Below, in pieces: positions 55,200 through 63,943 of a stretch of 64,000 nt of DNA (position 1 is the first letter of the stretch; every line of letters begins with the position of its first letter). This DNA comes from Nocardioides malaquae (GTDB taxonomy: Bacteria > Actinomycetota > Actinomycetes > Propionibacteriales > Nocardioidaceae): NCBI RefSeq assembly GCF_015070385.1, contig NZ_JADCSA010000008.1, positions 110,981-174,980 of the forward strand, given 5' to 3'. The position numbers were made by a program, and so were the translations under genes. Under the pieces are notes generated by a model, which did no database searches, was not told where the DNA came from, and saw only the letters and a program-made list of their open reading frames with translations.

Positions 55200-56371
55200 G
55201 CCATCGCTCCTCGGTCGGGCACCAGCCGGGAGACCGCGGCGACGACGAGCGCGAAGGCCACCATCGTCAGCAGCGGGGTGGTCACGTCGCTGATGCCGCC
55301 CCCGCCCGAGGTGATCCCCAGACCGCGCATCAGGGCGGCGACCGGGTTGAGGTCGAGGAGGCGGGAGACCATCGGCGAGTCGGTGGAGATCGGGAAGAAC
55401 GCCCCGCCGCCGATGCCGAGCACGACGGCGAAGATCGACGTGGCGATGCTGGCCTGCTCACTCGTCGCCGCGACCCGGACGACGAGGAACATCAGTGAGG
55501 TGGCGGCCGCGCAGGCGGCCACGACGAGGGCGGCAACGACGGGCAGGGAGCCGAAGTCGGCGTCGAAGAAGTAGCCGCCGGCAGCCAGCAGCACCGACGT
55601 CGAGATCACCCCGGTGAAGAAGCTGACGAGCGCCTTGGCGAGCACGATGCCGCCACCGCGGATCGGCAGGGAGCGCAACCGGGCCAGGGTGCCGTTCTCC
55701 CGTTCGACGAGGAGGCTGGTGACGCCGAAGCTGACGGTGAAGAGCAGGAAGAGGCCGGCCTGCCCGGCGACCAGGGCGGCGCCGGCGGAGAGCTGCTCGT
55801 TGCTGGCCTCGGCGCTCTCTAGGTCGTAGGCCGGTCCGCCGGTCGCGGCCTCGCGGGCGACCGCCTCCAGGTCTGCGGGGTCGATGCCGACGGAGGCTCC
55901 CGCATACGCAGCGACGGTGCCGCGGGCGTACTGCTGGAGCACGGTGTCGACGACCGTGACCACGATGCTGCCCTCCAGGCCGGCGGAGTCGCCCTCCAGC
56001 ACCTCGACGGTGACGGGGCGCCCGGCAGTGACGTCGGCGGTCGTGTCGTCGGGAAAGAGCATTGCCAGCCCGGCCTCGTCGCCGGTGTCGAGCGCGCGCG
56101 CCGACTCCTCGTCGAGGCGGTCGACGGTGACGTCGAGGCCGATCCCGTCGAGGCTCTCGAGGGCCGTGGTGACGGTGGCGGCGACCTCGTCGCCCTCGGG
56201 CGCGGAGACGGCGACGGTGACGGGGCGGAACTCGCGGTCGTCGGTGCTGCCGAAGACGAGGTTGAAGACGAACATCAGGGCCAACGGCACGACGAGGCCG
56301 AAGAGGATGACGGACTTGTCGCGCAGCCCCTGGAGGAGGTCGTTGAGGGTGAGGGTCGCGAGCGCTCGCAC
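55196..56371 (-). CDS. ABC-2 type transporter permease
   Basis: A 391-aa permease with the same plan as its downstream partner: TM1 (SVILFGLVVPLALMFVFNLV, about 19-38), a large extracytoplasmic domain and five or six C-terminal TMs. The loop ERENGTLARLRSLPIRGGG is the conserved ABC-2 coupling region. It is 11 bases after the ATPase gene and overlaps the next permease by four bases. A heterodimer of the two permeases is likely. Confidence 0.9.
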   Translation of the reverse strand: MRALATLTLNDLLQGLRDKSVILFGLVVPLALMFVFNLVFGSTDDREFRPVTVAVSAPEGDEVAATVTTALESLDGIGLDVTVDRLDEESARALDTGDEAGLAMLFPDDTTADVTAGRPVTVEVLEGDSAGLEGSIVVTVVDTVLQQYARGTVAAYAGASVGIDPADLEAVAREAATGGPAYDLESAEASNEQLSAGAALVAGQAGLFLLFTVSFGVTSLLVERENGTLARLRSLPIRGGGIVLAKALVSFFTGVISTSVLLAAGGYFFDADFGSLPVVAALVVAACAAATSLMFLVVRVAATSEQASIATSIFAVVLGIGGGAFFPISTDSPMVSRLLDLNPVAALMRGLGITSGGGGISDVTTPLLTMVAFALVVAAVSRLVPDRGAMA

Positions 56372-56382
56372 GGTCGGTCGCC

Positions 56383-57351
56383 TCAGTTCCTCAGGGCCTT
56401 GCCGGTGACGTGCAGGAAGACCGACTCGAGGTCGGGCCGAGTGATCTCCACGTCCGCGAGGCGTACGCCGGAGTCGGTGGCGACGCCGACGAGCGCGGCG
56501 ACGAGGGTGGGGGCGTCGCGCACGGTGAGCGTGAGTCCGGCGCGGTCGGCGTCGACCTGCTCGACGCCGGGGTGCTCCCGCAGCCGCGCGGCCGCCGCGG
56601 TCAGGTCACCGCTGCCACCGAGCCGGATGGTGTCGGTGCCGCCGGTGAGCTGGATGAGCTCGTCGCGGGTGCCCTCGGCCGCGAGACGACCGGAGTCGAT
56701 GATGCCGATGCGGTCGCAGAGCCGCTCGGCCTCCTCCATGTAGTGGGTCGTGTAGAGCACCGCCATGCCCTCGACCGAGAGCGCCTCGACGGACTCCAGG
56801 ATCGAGTTGCGTGACTGCGGGTCGACGCCCACGGTGGGCTCGTCGAGGATCAGCAGCTCAGGTTTGTGCAGCAGGCCGACACCGATGTTGAGCCGGCGCT
56901 TCATGCCGCCGGAGTATTCCTTGGCGCGGTCCTTCGCCCGGTCGGCCAGCCCGATGAGGTCGAGCACCTCCTGCACCCGCTGCGTCAGCTCGGCGCCGCG
57001 GAGCCCCTGGAGCTTGCCGAAGAACCGCAGGTTCTCCTTGGCCGTCAGCTCCGGGTAGATCGCCAGGTCCTGCGGCACCAACCCCAGGTGCCGCTTCGGC
57101 TCCACCGCGTCCGGCGCCATCGCGTGGCCCGCCACCGTGACCGAACCACCGTCGGCGCGCAACAGGCCAGCGATCATCGAGATCGCCGTCGTCTTGCCCG
57201 CCCCATTGGGCCCGAGCAACCCGTAGGTCTCCCCCGGCGCGATGCGAAACGAGACGTCGTCGACGGCGACCAGGTCGCCGAACCGGCGCACGAGGTGGTC
57301 GACGGTGAGGACGTCGTCGACCTGAGCTCTGCTCACCGCTGACTCGTCCAC
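56383..57351 (-). CDS. ABC transporter ATP-binding protein (DrrA/CcmA type)
   Basis: A 322-aa ATPase: Walker A GPNGAGKTT, Q-loop GLVPQDLAIYPELTAKEN, signature YSGGMKRRLNIGVGL, Walker B LLILDEPTVGVD, and switch His in TTHYMEEAERLCDR. A C-terminal regulatory extension of about 90 residues is typical of drug exporters such as DrrA. The GTG at 57351 has GGAGG at close spacing. It starts the three-gene exporter operon. A short stretch of its sequence (57056-57106) recurs in damaged form at 61634-61676. Confidence 0.93.
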   Translation of the reverse strand: MDESAVSRAQVDDVLTVDHLVRRFGDLVAVDDVSFRIAPGETYGLLGPNGAGKTTAISMIAGLLRADGGSVTVAGHAMAPDAVEPKRHLGLVPQDLAIYPELTAKENLRFFGKLQGLRGAELTQRVQEVLDLIGLADRAKDRAKEYSGGMKRRLNIGVGLLHKPELLILDEPTVGVDPQSRNSILESVEALSVEGMAVLYTTHYMEEAERLCDRIGIIDSGRLAAEGTRDELIQLTGGTDTIRLGGSGDLTAAAARLREHPGVEQVDADRAGLTLTVRDAPTLVAALVGVATDSGVRLADVEITRPDLESVFLHVTGKALRN

Positions 57352-57423
57352 CGTGCCTCCACTCTCCCCTGTCCCACCGTCAGCACCACCCTGCCGTAGA
57401 CCGACGACAAAGGGGAAGCGGGT

Positions 57424-60258
57424 TCACCACCGGTTGTGGACGTCCTCGGCCCATCCGACGAGGTCGCGCACCTCGATCCACCCGGGGTCGGAACCTCGGG
57501 CGGTCTCGGCGCGCACCCGACCCGACCAGTGCCCGAAGACCTGGTGGGTGTGGTTGGCGAGCGCCTTGAGGTCGAGGTGCGACTCCTTGAGGTGGAAGGG
57601 CTCGAGAACCAGGTCGACGTCGGTGCCGGTGACCGTCCAGGGCCTCATCCAGTCGTCGCGGTCGTAGGTCCAGACGAGCTCCTCGCTGATCTTGGTGAGG
57701 TGACCGTCGACGACCACGGAGTTCTCGACGCTGCCGGTGCCGTCTGTCCACTGACCACCGACCTGGATGCCGATCACCCGGCCGTCGACCCTGCCGGCGC
57801 CCGCGCCCCAGTTCCAGGTGATGTCGTGGGGCCACCGCCCGCGACCGTGGTCGAGCGTGGCCCAGGACTCCCCCGCCGGCACGTCGTGGCTGGTGCCGTC
57901 GACGGTGACCGTGCCCGAGGCGGGACGGGCGACGTCCTTGACCGTGTACTGGACGAGCGTGTCGCTCCAGGGCACCACGACACCGAGGCTCTCGTGGCCG
58001 GCGGGGCGCTGGGCCTGCACGTCGAGCTCGACGCGCGGTCCGCGCGCCCGCAGGTGGGTCCCGCCCGCGGTCTCGACGATGTCGACGGTGAGGAGCTTGG
58101 TGCGCAGGTGCGTCGCACCCCGGCCGAGGGTGCCGGGCACCGTGACTCCGCGACCGAGCGGCGTGGTCGCCTCGTGCAGGACGGTCTCCCCGGTGGTCCG
58201 GTCGAGCACCCAGAGGCTGTTCACCCCGGCGTAGTCGATGTGCGAGACGACCACCGCGACCACGTGGGTGGGGGTCGTGACGGCCCAGTACTCCCAGCGC
58301 TTGTTGCGGCCCTTGCCGAGGCGTCCGCGACCGATGCCGTCGGTGGTGACCACGGGCGTACGGCACCAACCCACGGCGTCGGGGTTGAGCCGGCCGTCGG
58401 GCAGGGTCAGGGAGACCGGGGCGGTGAGCTCGCGCTCGGCCACGGCGATCGGGCGGCGGGGCTGGCCGCAGGCGGCGTCGAAGCGCATCCGCAGCCGCTC
58501 GTTGGAGGTGCGGACCGCCTGGATGTCGACCTTCACCACCCGGCGGTCGTAGGTCACGAGGCCGTTGGTCTCCTCCTCGACGTCGCTGAGCTGGGTGTGC
58601 ACGAAGGCGGCCAGGCCTTCGTCGACCGCGGGGCCCACCTGCGCGTGCTGCAGGCGCAGGAAGGCCCGCTCGTAGGTGTCCCGGTCGGGAATGCGTCGGT
58701 AGCCGAACTCCTTGGCGCTCCACGTGTGGCCGTCGACGCGGTGGGAGTAGCCGCCGTACTCGCTGAGCACTGCGGCGCGCGGGTCGTCGGCGTCGCGCCG
58801 GCTGAGGGCGTACGGCCGGAAGTAGACGTGGCGACTGACCATGTCGCCGGCGCCCTGGTCGTGCCAGCCGCTGGCGTGGTCGACGGGGCGGGTGGGGTCG
58901 AGGCGGGTGACGCGCGCAGCCACCTCGGCGGCGTCGAACTGGCCCCAGCCCTCGTTGAAGGGCACCCACGCCGCGACGCTCGGCACGGAGCGCAGCAGCT
59001 CGACGCATGCGTCGACCTCGGCGAGGAACTCCGCACGCCCCTCGGGGTCCTGACGGCCGAAGAGCGCGTAGCGCGAGTCGTCGAGCGCCAGCCGGGTGGA
59101 GGCGACGGGCGTGGTGATGACGAGCGGGTGATAGGCGCGCCCGCCGTTGACCATGTCCTGCCAGACGAGCATGCCCAGGCGGTCGCAGTGGTGGTACCAC
59201 CGCAGGGGCTCCACCTTGATGTGCTTGCGCAGCATCGTGAAGCCGAGGTCCTTGGCCAGCTGCACGTCGTGGGCGAGTGCCTCGTCGCTGGGGGCCGTGA
59301 CGAGGCCGTCGGGCCAGTAGCCCTGGTCGAGCAGGCCGGCGTGCAGGAACGGCTGCCCGTTGAGCAGCAGACGGGTGCGGCCCCGGGCGTCCGGTCCGAG
59401 GCCGAAGGAACGCAGGCCGACGTAGCTGGTGACGCGGTCACGGCCGAGCTGGACGGTGACGTCGTGGAGGAACGGGTCGTCGGGGCTCCACAGGCGGGCG
59501 TCGCCGGGCAGCTCGAGGCGTGTCGGCTCGTTGACCGGGACGTCGGCGCGGACGAGCTCGTCGCCGTCGGCGCTGAGGACGACCTCGGCGGTCGGGTAGA
59601 CGTCGTCGCGGGAGGCGAGCACGGTGACCTCGACGCCCACGTCGCCGGTCGCATGGTCGAGCCGGGGCGTCATGTGGAGCGTGCGCACGTGGACCGCGGG
59701 CACCGCCTCGAGCCAGACGCTCTGCCAGATGCCGGAGTGGGGGGTGTACCAGATGCCGCCGGGCTCGAGCTTCTGCTTGCCGCGGCTGCGGTGGGAGGTG
59801 TCGGTGACGTCGCGGACCCGGACGACGATCTCGAGGTCGAGACGGCCGCCCGCCGCGTCGGTGACGTCCAGGACGAAGGGCAGGACTCCGCCGCGGTGCT
59901 CCCCGGCGAGGTGGCCGTTCACCCAGACCTGGCAGTCCTGGTCGACGGCACCGAAGTGGAGCAGGAGCCGGTCGTCGATGAGCTGGGGCGGCACGGTGAC
60001 GGTGCGGCGGTACCAGAGCGCCTCGGTGGGCTGGAGCACGCGGCCGACGCCGGAGAGCGGCGCCTCGGGCGGGAAGGGCACGAGGATGTGCCCGTCCCAG
60101 CGCGTGGGAGCAGTGGTCTGGGAGGCGGGCGTGAAGGCGTGGTCCCAGTGGCCGTTGAGGCTCGTCCACGCCTCGCGCACGAGCTGCGGGCGCGGGTGCT
60201 CGGGCAGGACGGCCGTCGGGTCGAGCGAGTCACCCCACGGGGTCGTCAGGGTCGTCAC
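57424..60258 (-). CDS. Glycoside hydrolase family 2 protein fused to DUF2804
   Basis: A 944-aa fusion. Residues about 20-600 are a complete GH2 enzyme: sugar-binding beta domain, Ig-like domain and TIM barrel with the acid/base Glu in AAWVPFNEGWGQF and nucleophile-type Glu in AAVLSEYGGYSH, ending GLVTYDRRVVKVD. Residues about 605-944 read as a DUF2804 domain (RELTAPVSLTLPDGRLNPDA, NKRWEYWAVTTPTHVVAVV, ending LVGWAEDVHNRW), normally a separate protein of about 350 aa. No stop lies between the parts. The GTG at 60258 overlaps the MFS stop (GTGA). There is no signal peptide, so it probably splits imported oligosaccharides or glycosides in the cytoplasm. Confidence 0.85.
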   Translation of the reverse strand: MTTLTTPWGDSLDPTAVLPEHPRPQLVREAWTSLNGHWDHAFTPASQTTAPTRWDGHILVPFPPEAPLSGVGRVLQPTEALWYRRTVTVPPQLIDDRLLLHFGAVDQDCQVWVNGHLAGEHRGGVLPFVLDVTDAAGGRLDLEIVVRVRDVTDTSHRSRGKQKLEPGGIWYTPHSGIWQSVWLEAVPAVHVRTLHMTPRLDHATGDVGVEVTVLASRDDVYPTAEVVLSADGDELVRADVPVNEPTRLELPGDARLWSPDDPFLHDVTVQLGRDRVTSYVGLRSFGLGPDARGRTRLLLNGQPFLHAGLLDQGYWPDGLVTAPSDEALAHDVQLAKDLGFTMLRKHIKVEPLRWYHHCDRLGMLVWQDMVNGGRAYHPLVITTPVASTRLALDDSRYALFGRQDPEGRAEFLAEVDACVELLRSVPSVAAWVPFNEGWGQFDAAEVAARVTRLDPTRPVDHASGWHDQGAGDMVSRHVYFRPYALSRRDADDPRAAVLSEYGGYSHRVDGHTWSAKEFGYRRIPDRDTYERAFLRLQHAQVGPAVDEGLAAFVHTQLSDVEEETNGLVTYDRRVVKVDIQAVRTSNERLRMRFDAACGQPRRPIAVAERELTAPVSLTLPDGRLNPDAVGWCRTPVVTTDGIGRGRLGKGRNKRWEYWAVTTPTHVVAVVVSHIDYAGVNSLWVLDRTTGETVLHEATTPLGRGVTVPGTLGRGATHLRTKLLTVDIVETAGGTHLRARGPRVELDVQAQRPAGHESLGVVVPWSDTLVQYTVKDVARPASGTVTVDGTSHDVPAGESWATLDHGRGRWPHDITWNWGAGAGRVDGRVIGIQVGGQWTDGTGSVENSVVVDGHLTKISEELVWTYDRDDWMRPWTVTGTDVDLVLEPFHLKESHLDLKALANHTHQVFGHWSGRVRAETARGSDPGWIEVRDLVGWAEDVHNRW

Positions 60259-61580
60259 GGCAGGGCCTCCACGTCCTCGGTGATCGGCTGGGTCTCGGCG
60301 CGGGTGGCGCGTGCGAGCAGCCTGACAGGCACCACCGTCAAGATCGCGACGAGGGCTGCGGCCGGGAAGATCCACGGCGTCGGCACCTGCTTGACGACGC
60401 CGAGGTCGACGTACGTCGCGTCGGCGCCGGCGATGACCGCGGCGCCGATGAACGGCCCGAGCACCATGGGCAGCATGATCGCGAAGACCATCCGCAGGCC
60501 CTGCACCTGGCCGGCGCGCTCGGGCGGGGTGAGGTTGCGGACCGTGGCGGAGATCGCGGCGACCGCCAGCATGAAGCCGCTCATCATCACGGTGCCGGCG
60601 AGGATCACCGGCACCATCCCGCGGACGGGGAACATGGCCAGCAGGCCTACCACGTAGAGGCCCACCACGGGCAGGAAGGCGCGAGCCGGTCCGACGCGGT
60701 CGAGCAGGCGGCCGCCCACGATGCTCACCGCGGACGCCCCGAGCAGCACCGAGGCGAGGACGATCGCGTAACCCTCGATGTCGAGGTAGCGCCGCACGTA
60801 GATGATGAGGAAGGGCAGGAAGACCTGCGTGCTGACGCCGAGCACCGCCCACGCGGAGAGCGCGAGGTAGAGGCGCGGGTGGGCGCGGGCGGTCGAGGGG
60901 CGCAGGCCGTGGACGACCTGGGAGAGGTACGTCCCCGAGGGACGCGGTGCCTCGTCCTGCCGCAGTCCCACCCAGGCGACGACGCCCACCACCGCGGTGG
61001 CCACACCGATGATCGTGAAGAAGGTGCGCCACTGGCCGTCCTGGGTGAGCGGGTCGAGGGCCCCGAAGACGATCAGCATGGCGAGCAGCGGGAAGGTCGC
61101 CAGCACGCCGTCGACGCGGCCACGGTTGCCGCTGGTGGTGTTGTCAGTGACCCACGCGTTGAACGCCGCGTCGTTGGCGGTGGCGCCGAAGACGCTCATC
61201 ACGCAGTCGAGCACGATGATCGCCACGACGGCGACGACGACCGCGTCAGCGGCGGGCGCGAGCCTGCTGGCCCCGTCGATCCCGACGAACCCGAACGCGG
61301 CGGTGGTCGCACCCCACAGCACGTAACCAGCCGCGATGAACTCCTTGCGCCTCCCTGTGCGGTCGCTCCACGCGCCGGCGAGGAGCGTCGCCACCGTGGC
61401 TGCGATCGCGCTGCACGCGACGAGGGCCGCGATGACCGTCGGCGAGTCCGTGATCGTGTCGTGGACGAACACGTTGAGGTACATGTTCTCGACCGTCCAC
61501 GCGAGCTGACCGGTGAGGCCGAGGACGACCGCCCACGTCCAGAGGCTGCGGGGTACGTGGGTGGCGGGGGTCGGGGGCAT
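60255..61580 (-). CDS. MFS transporter, probable glycoside/sugar importer
   Basis: A 441-aa MFS protein with 12 TMs. The A-loop motif is GAWSDRTGRRKEFIAAG between TM2 and TM3, and RLLDRVGPARAFLP marks the second half. It resembles GPH/sugar and SLC45-like permeases. It is translationally coupled to the GH2-DUF2804 gene, so it most likely brings in that enzyme's substrate. The ATG at 61580 follows TAACCT (61587-61592) by six bases: leaderless. Beyond its promoter the sequence changes to the ABC fragment and the low-GC island. Confidence 0.88.
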   Translation of the reverse strand: MPPTPATHVPRSLWTWAVVLGLTGQLAWTVENMYLNVFVHDTITDSPTVIAALVACSAIAATVATLLAGAWSDRTGRRKEFIAAGYVLWGATTAAFGFVGIDGASRLAPAADAVVVAVVAIIVLDCVMSVFGATANDAAFNAWVTDNTTSGNRGRVDGVLATFPLLAMLIVFGALDPLTQDGQWRTFFTIIGVATAVVGVVAWVGLRQDEAPRPSGTYLSQVVHGLRPSTARAHPRLYLALSAWAVLGVSTQVFLPFLIIYVRRYLDIEGYAIVLASVLLGASAVSIVGGRLLDRVGPARAFLPVVGLYVVGLLAMFPVRGMVPVILAGTVMMSGFMLAVAAISATVRNLTPPERAGQVQGLRMVFAIMLPMVLGPFIGAAVIAGADATYVDLGVVKQVPTPWIFPAAALVAILTVVPVRLLARATRAETQPITEDVEALP

Positions 61581-61633
61581 GAGGTGAGGTTATGTGGCGA
61601 CGCGCGGCACGTCCGGACTTCACCGCGTCTGAC

Positions 61634-61676
61634 AGATCGCCAGGTCCTGCGGCAGCAGGTGCTGCTTCGGCTCGAC
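61634..61676 (-). pseudogene. Fragment of an ABC ATPase gene
   Basis: Read on the minus strand the stretch encodes VEPKQHLLPQDLAI and then runs into a stop (CQTR*). It matches VEPKRHLGLVPQDLAI of the ATPase at 56383-57351 apart from a six-base deletion and a few changes; about 21 consecutive bases are identical. It is a short leftover of a copied or related gene, not a working one. Confidence 0.6.
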
Positions 61677-61773
61677 CCAGGTCAGGAGGGTGACTGGGAG
61701 ACTCCGTCGAATCGTAAGAGTTGCCCCGCGTGCGTCTGGTTCCTCCTAAGCTCCCAACAACGGAAGGCGGGAC

Positions 61774-62175
61774 GTGAAGAAGGTCATCCACGTAGTCGGC
61801 GCGGTCATTCGCTCCGAGGACAAGGTGCTGTGCGCTCAACGCGGAACCCGCGGCGCTTTGGCCGGTCTGTGGGAGTTTCCTGGGGGCAAGATCGAGCCGG
61901 GAGAGACCGCTCGCCAAGCATTGGAGCGCGAGATCGCCGAAGAGTTGCGCTGTGTCATCGAGGTGGGAGAGCCCCTCACGACCACGGAGCATGAGTACGA
62001 CTTCGGGATCGTCTCCCTCACCACCTTTCACTGTCGACTGCTCGACGGCTCGCCCACGCTGACTGAGCACATGGACGTCCGCTGGCTCTCCCCCGACCGC
62101 TTGGCCGAGGTCGAATGGGCGCCGGCGGACATTCCTGCTGTTCGCCTCCTGACCGGGGCCAGCACAACTCCCTAG
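61774..62175 (+). CDS. NUDIX hydrolase (MutT-like)
   Basis: A 133-aa NUDIX enzyme similar to (deoxy)nucleoside triphosphate pyrophosphohydrolases of the MutT/CTP type. The NUDIX box begins GGKIEPGETARQALERE (residues 37-53) and ends IAEELR, with all metal-binding Glu present. Substrates could be oxidised dNTPs or other nucleotides. GAAGGCGGG lies before the GTG at 61774. It is 46 bases upstream of the PLD-helicase gene on the same strand, so it is likely the first gene of that unit. Codon use (GATs, ATTs, CTCs) is less GC-biased than in the rest of the window, suggesting transfer. Confidence 0.88.
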   Translation: MKKVIHVVGAVIRSEDKVLCAQRGTRGALAGLWEFPGGKIEPGETARQALEREIAEELRCVIEVGEPLTTTEHEYDFGIVSLTTFHCRLLDGSPTLTEHMDVRWLSPDRLAEVEWAPADIPAVRLLTGASTTP

Positions 62176-62221
62176 CCCGCCACGGGCCAGATGCACCTCT
62201 CACGACTGATAGGAGATTCGA

Positions 62222-63928
62222 TTGTCCGGCGTTGCAGAGGAGCCTGGCCTGAGGGATTCCCTTGTCACCCGGGACCTCCACCGCTCGCTGGCCGCGTATG
62301 GCGATCGCGTAGTTCTCGAGGGGCTTGGAAACGCTGAGGCGGTCGAGCGCCTTGGGAAGCACCTCTTAACGGTCGCGCGCCGCATGCGGGCTCCCAAGGC
62401 ATCGGACAGCCTCTTGCAGACCGTCGAGATCATCAATCAGGCCGTGGCGGCCCTCGGCGGCGACTTCGCTGAGGACCAGGTCCTCAATCCTCCTCGAGTT
62501 CTCAAGGGCATCCTCCCTAAGACGGGTCTCGCACGAACGCTGCCGGCCCATCCTCACGTGCCATTGACTGCGAGTGAACTGCTCGTCAACGGCAACGGTG
62601 AACCTGGCTTCGGCACCGTGCTGCAGGGCGAGTTGGATTGCGCAGTCAACGTCGACCTCATCTGCGCCTTCGTGGGCTTCACCGGATTAAGCGCTCTGCG
62701 CCAACACCTAGCAGGCGTCGTTGAGCGCGGCGGCAGACTCCGTGTCATCACCTCGACCTACTTGGGAGCTACGAGCGCCAAGGCGATTGACGAACTCGTG
62801 GGCATGGGCGCGGAGGTCAGGATTAACTACCAGGGCCACGCCACGAAACTCCATGCGAAGGCCTGGTACTTCGAGCGCGGCCACGAGATCGACACCGCAA
62901 TGGTCGGTTCCTCCAATATGTCCGACGCAGCGTTCTTCACTGGGCTCGAATGGAACGTACGTCTCTCTCAATCGGACTCGCCGAACGTCCTCAACCGGGT
63001 CCGACAGACCTTCGACTCCTATTGGCACGACGAGCAGTACGAGTTGTACGACGACTCTCAGCGAGAGCGTCTCCTGGCAGCTCTAGCTCAAGCGAAGGGC
63101 AGTGGTGGCGCGCGAATTGCCGGAGCATCTATGGCCATCAGCCAAAGCGAGGCTGATCTTGCTGCCGCGTACGCGCTGACGTCGCTTCGGGCCAAGCCGC
63201 ACCAACAAGTTGTCCTCGACCGACTGGCCCTGCAGCGAGAAGCGTTCGATGAACATCGACACTTGGTCGTTGCGGCCACCGGGACAGGCAAGACCGTGAT
63301 TGCGGCGCTCGACTATGCGCGACTCTGCGTGGCGGGTCAGCCCCGGCCACGACTCCTTTTCGTCGCTCACCGCAAACAGATACTCGAGCAAGCACTAAGC
63401 ACCTTCCGTTTCGCGCTCAAGGACCCGAACTTCGGAGGGATCCTTGCAGGCGGCTCGTCGCCCACCCGCGACACGCATGTCTTTGCGATGGTGCAAACGC
63501 TCCATCAGCGACTCCCCGGGATGACCCCAGACGCGTACGACGTGGTGTACATCGACGAAGCCCACCATGGCACCGCTCAGACCTGGCGAGATGTGATTAA
63601 CCACTTCCACCCCCGGGAACTCATTGGCCTCACTGCGACTCCGGAGCGGACCGACGGCGGCAGTGTCGCGGACTTGTTCGGTGGCGTCTACACCACTGAG
63701 CTTCGACTCTGGGAAGCGATCAGCGACCAGCTGCTGTGTCCGTTTGAATACCTCGGTATCGACGACGGAACGGACTTGACGTCGGTGGCATGGCACGGCG
63801 GGAGCTACGCCCTGGGTGAGCTCTCAGAGGTCTTGACGCGCGATGACATTCAAATCCGCAACGTGATCCGAGCGGTCAACACCTGGGTGGAAGCTCCCTC
63901 GCAGATGAGGGCGCTCGGCTTCTCCTGA
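62222..63928 (+). pseudogene. PLD-like nuclease plus DEAH helicase, truncated before the second helicase lobe
   Basis: A 568-aa open frame. Residues about 95-260 form a phospholipase D-like domain with one HxK motif (KLHAKAWYF, H211 and K213) and GSSNMSDAAF. The first RecA lobe has Walker A ATGTGKT (K357), DEAH at 445-448 and LTATPER. It ends with MRALGFS and a stop exactly where relatives continue (RALGFC...) into the second lobe and usually a DUF3427 domain, totalling about 1000 aa. Without motifs IV-VI it cannot be an active helicase. TTG start with AGGAG six bases upstream. Base composition is lower in GC than its surroundings. It is probably a defence or nucleic-acid-processing gene broken by insertion or deletion near 63,920. 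Confidence 0.75.
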
Positions 63929-63943
63929 CTTGGGTCAAACGCC

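Noticed and set aside
57424-61032. Extension of the GH2-DUF2804 frame to 1202 codons
   Set aside because: The extra 258 codons run antiparallel in meaning through the MFS gene in another frame; the GTGA overlap at 60258 and the GH2 N-terminus mark the true start.
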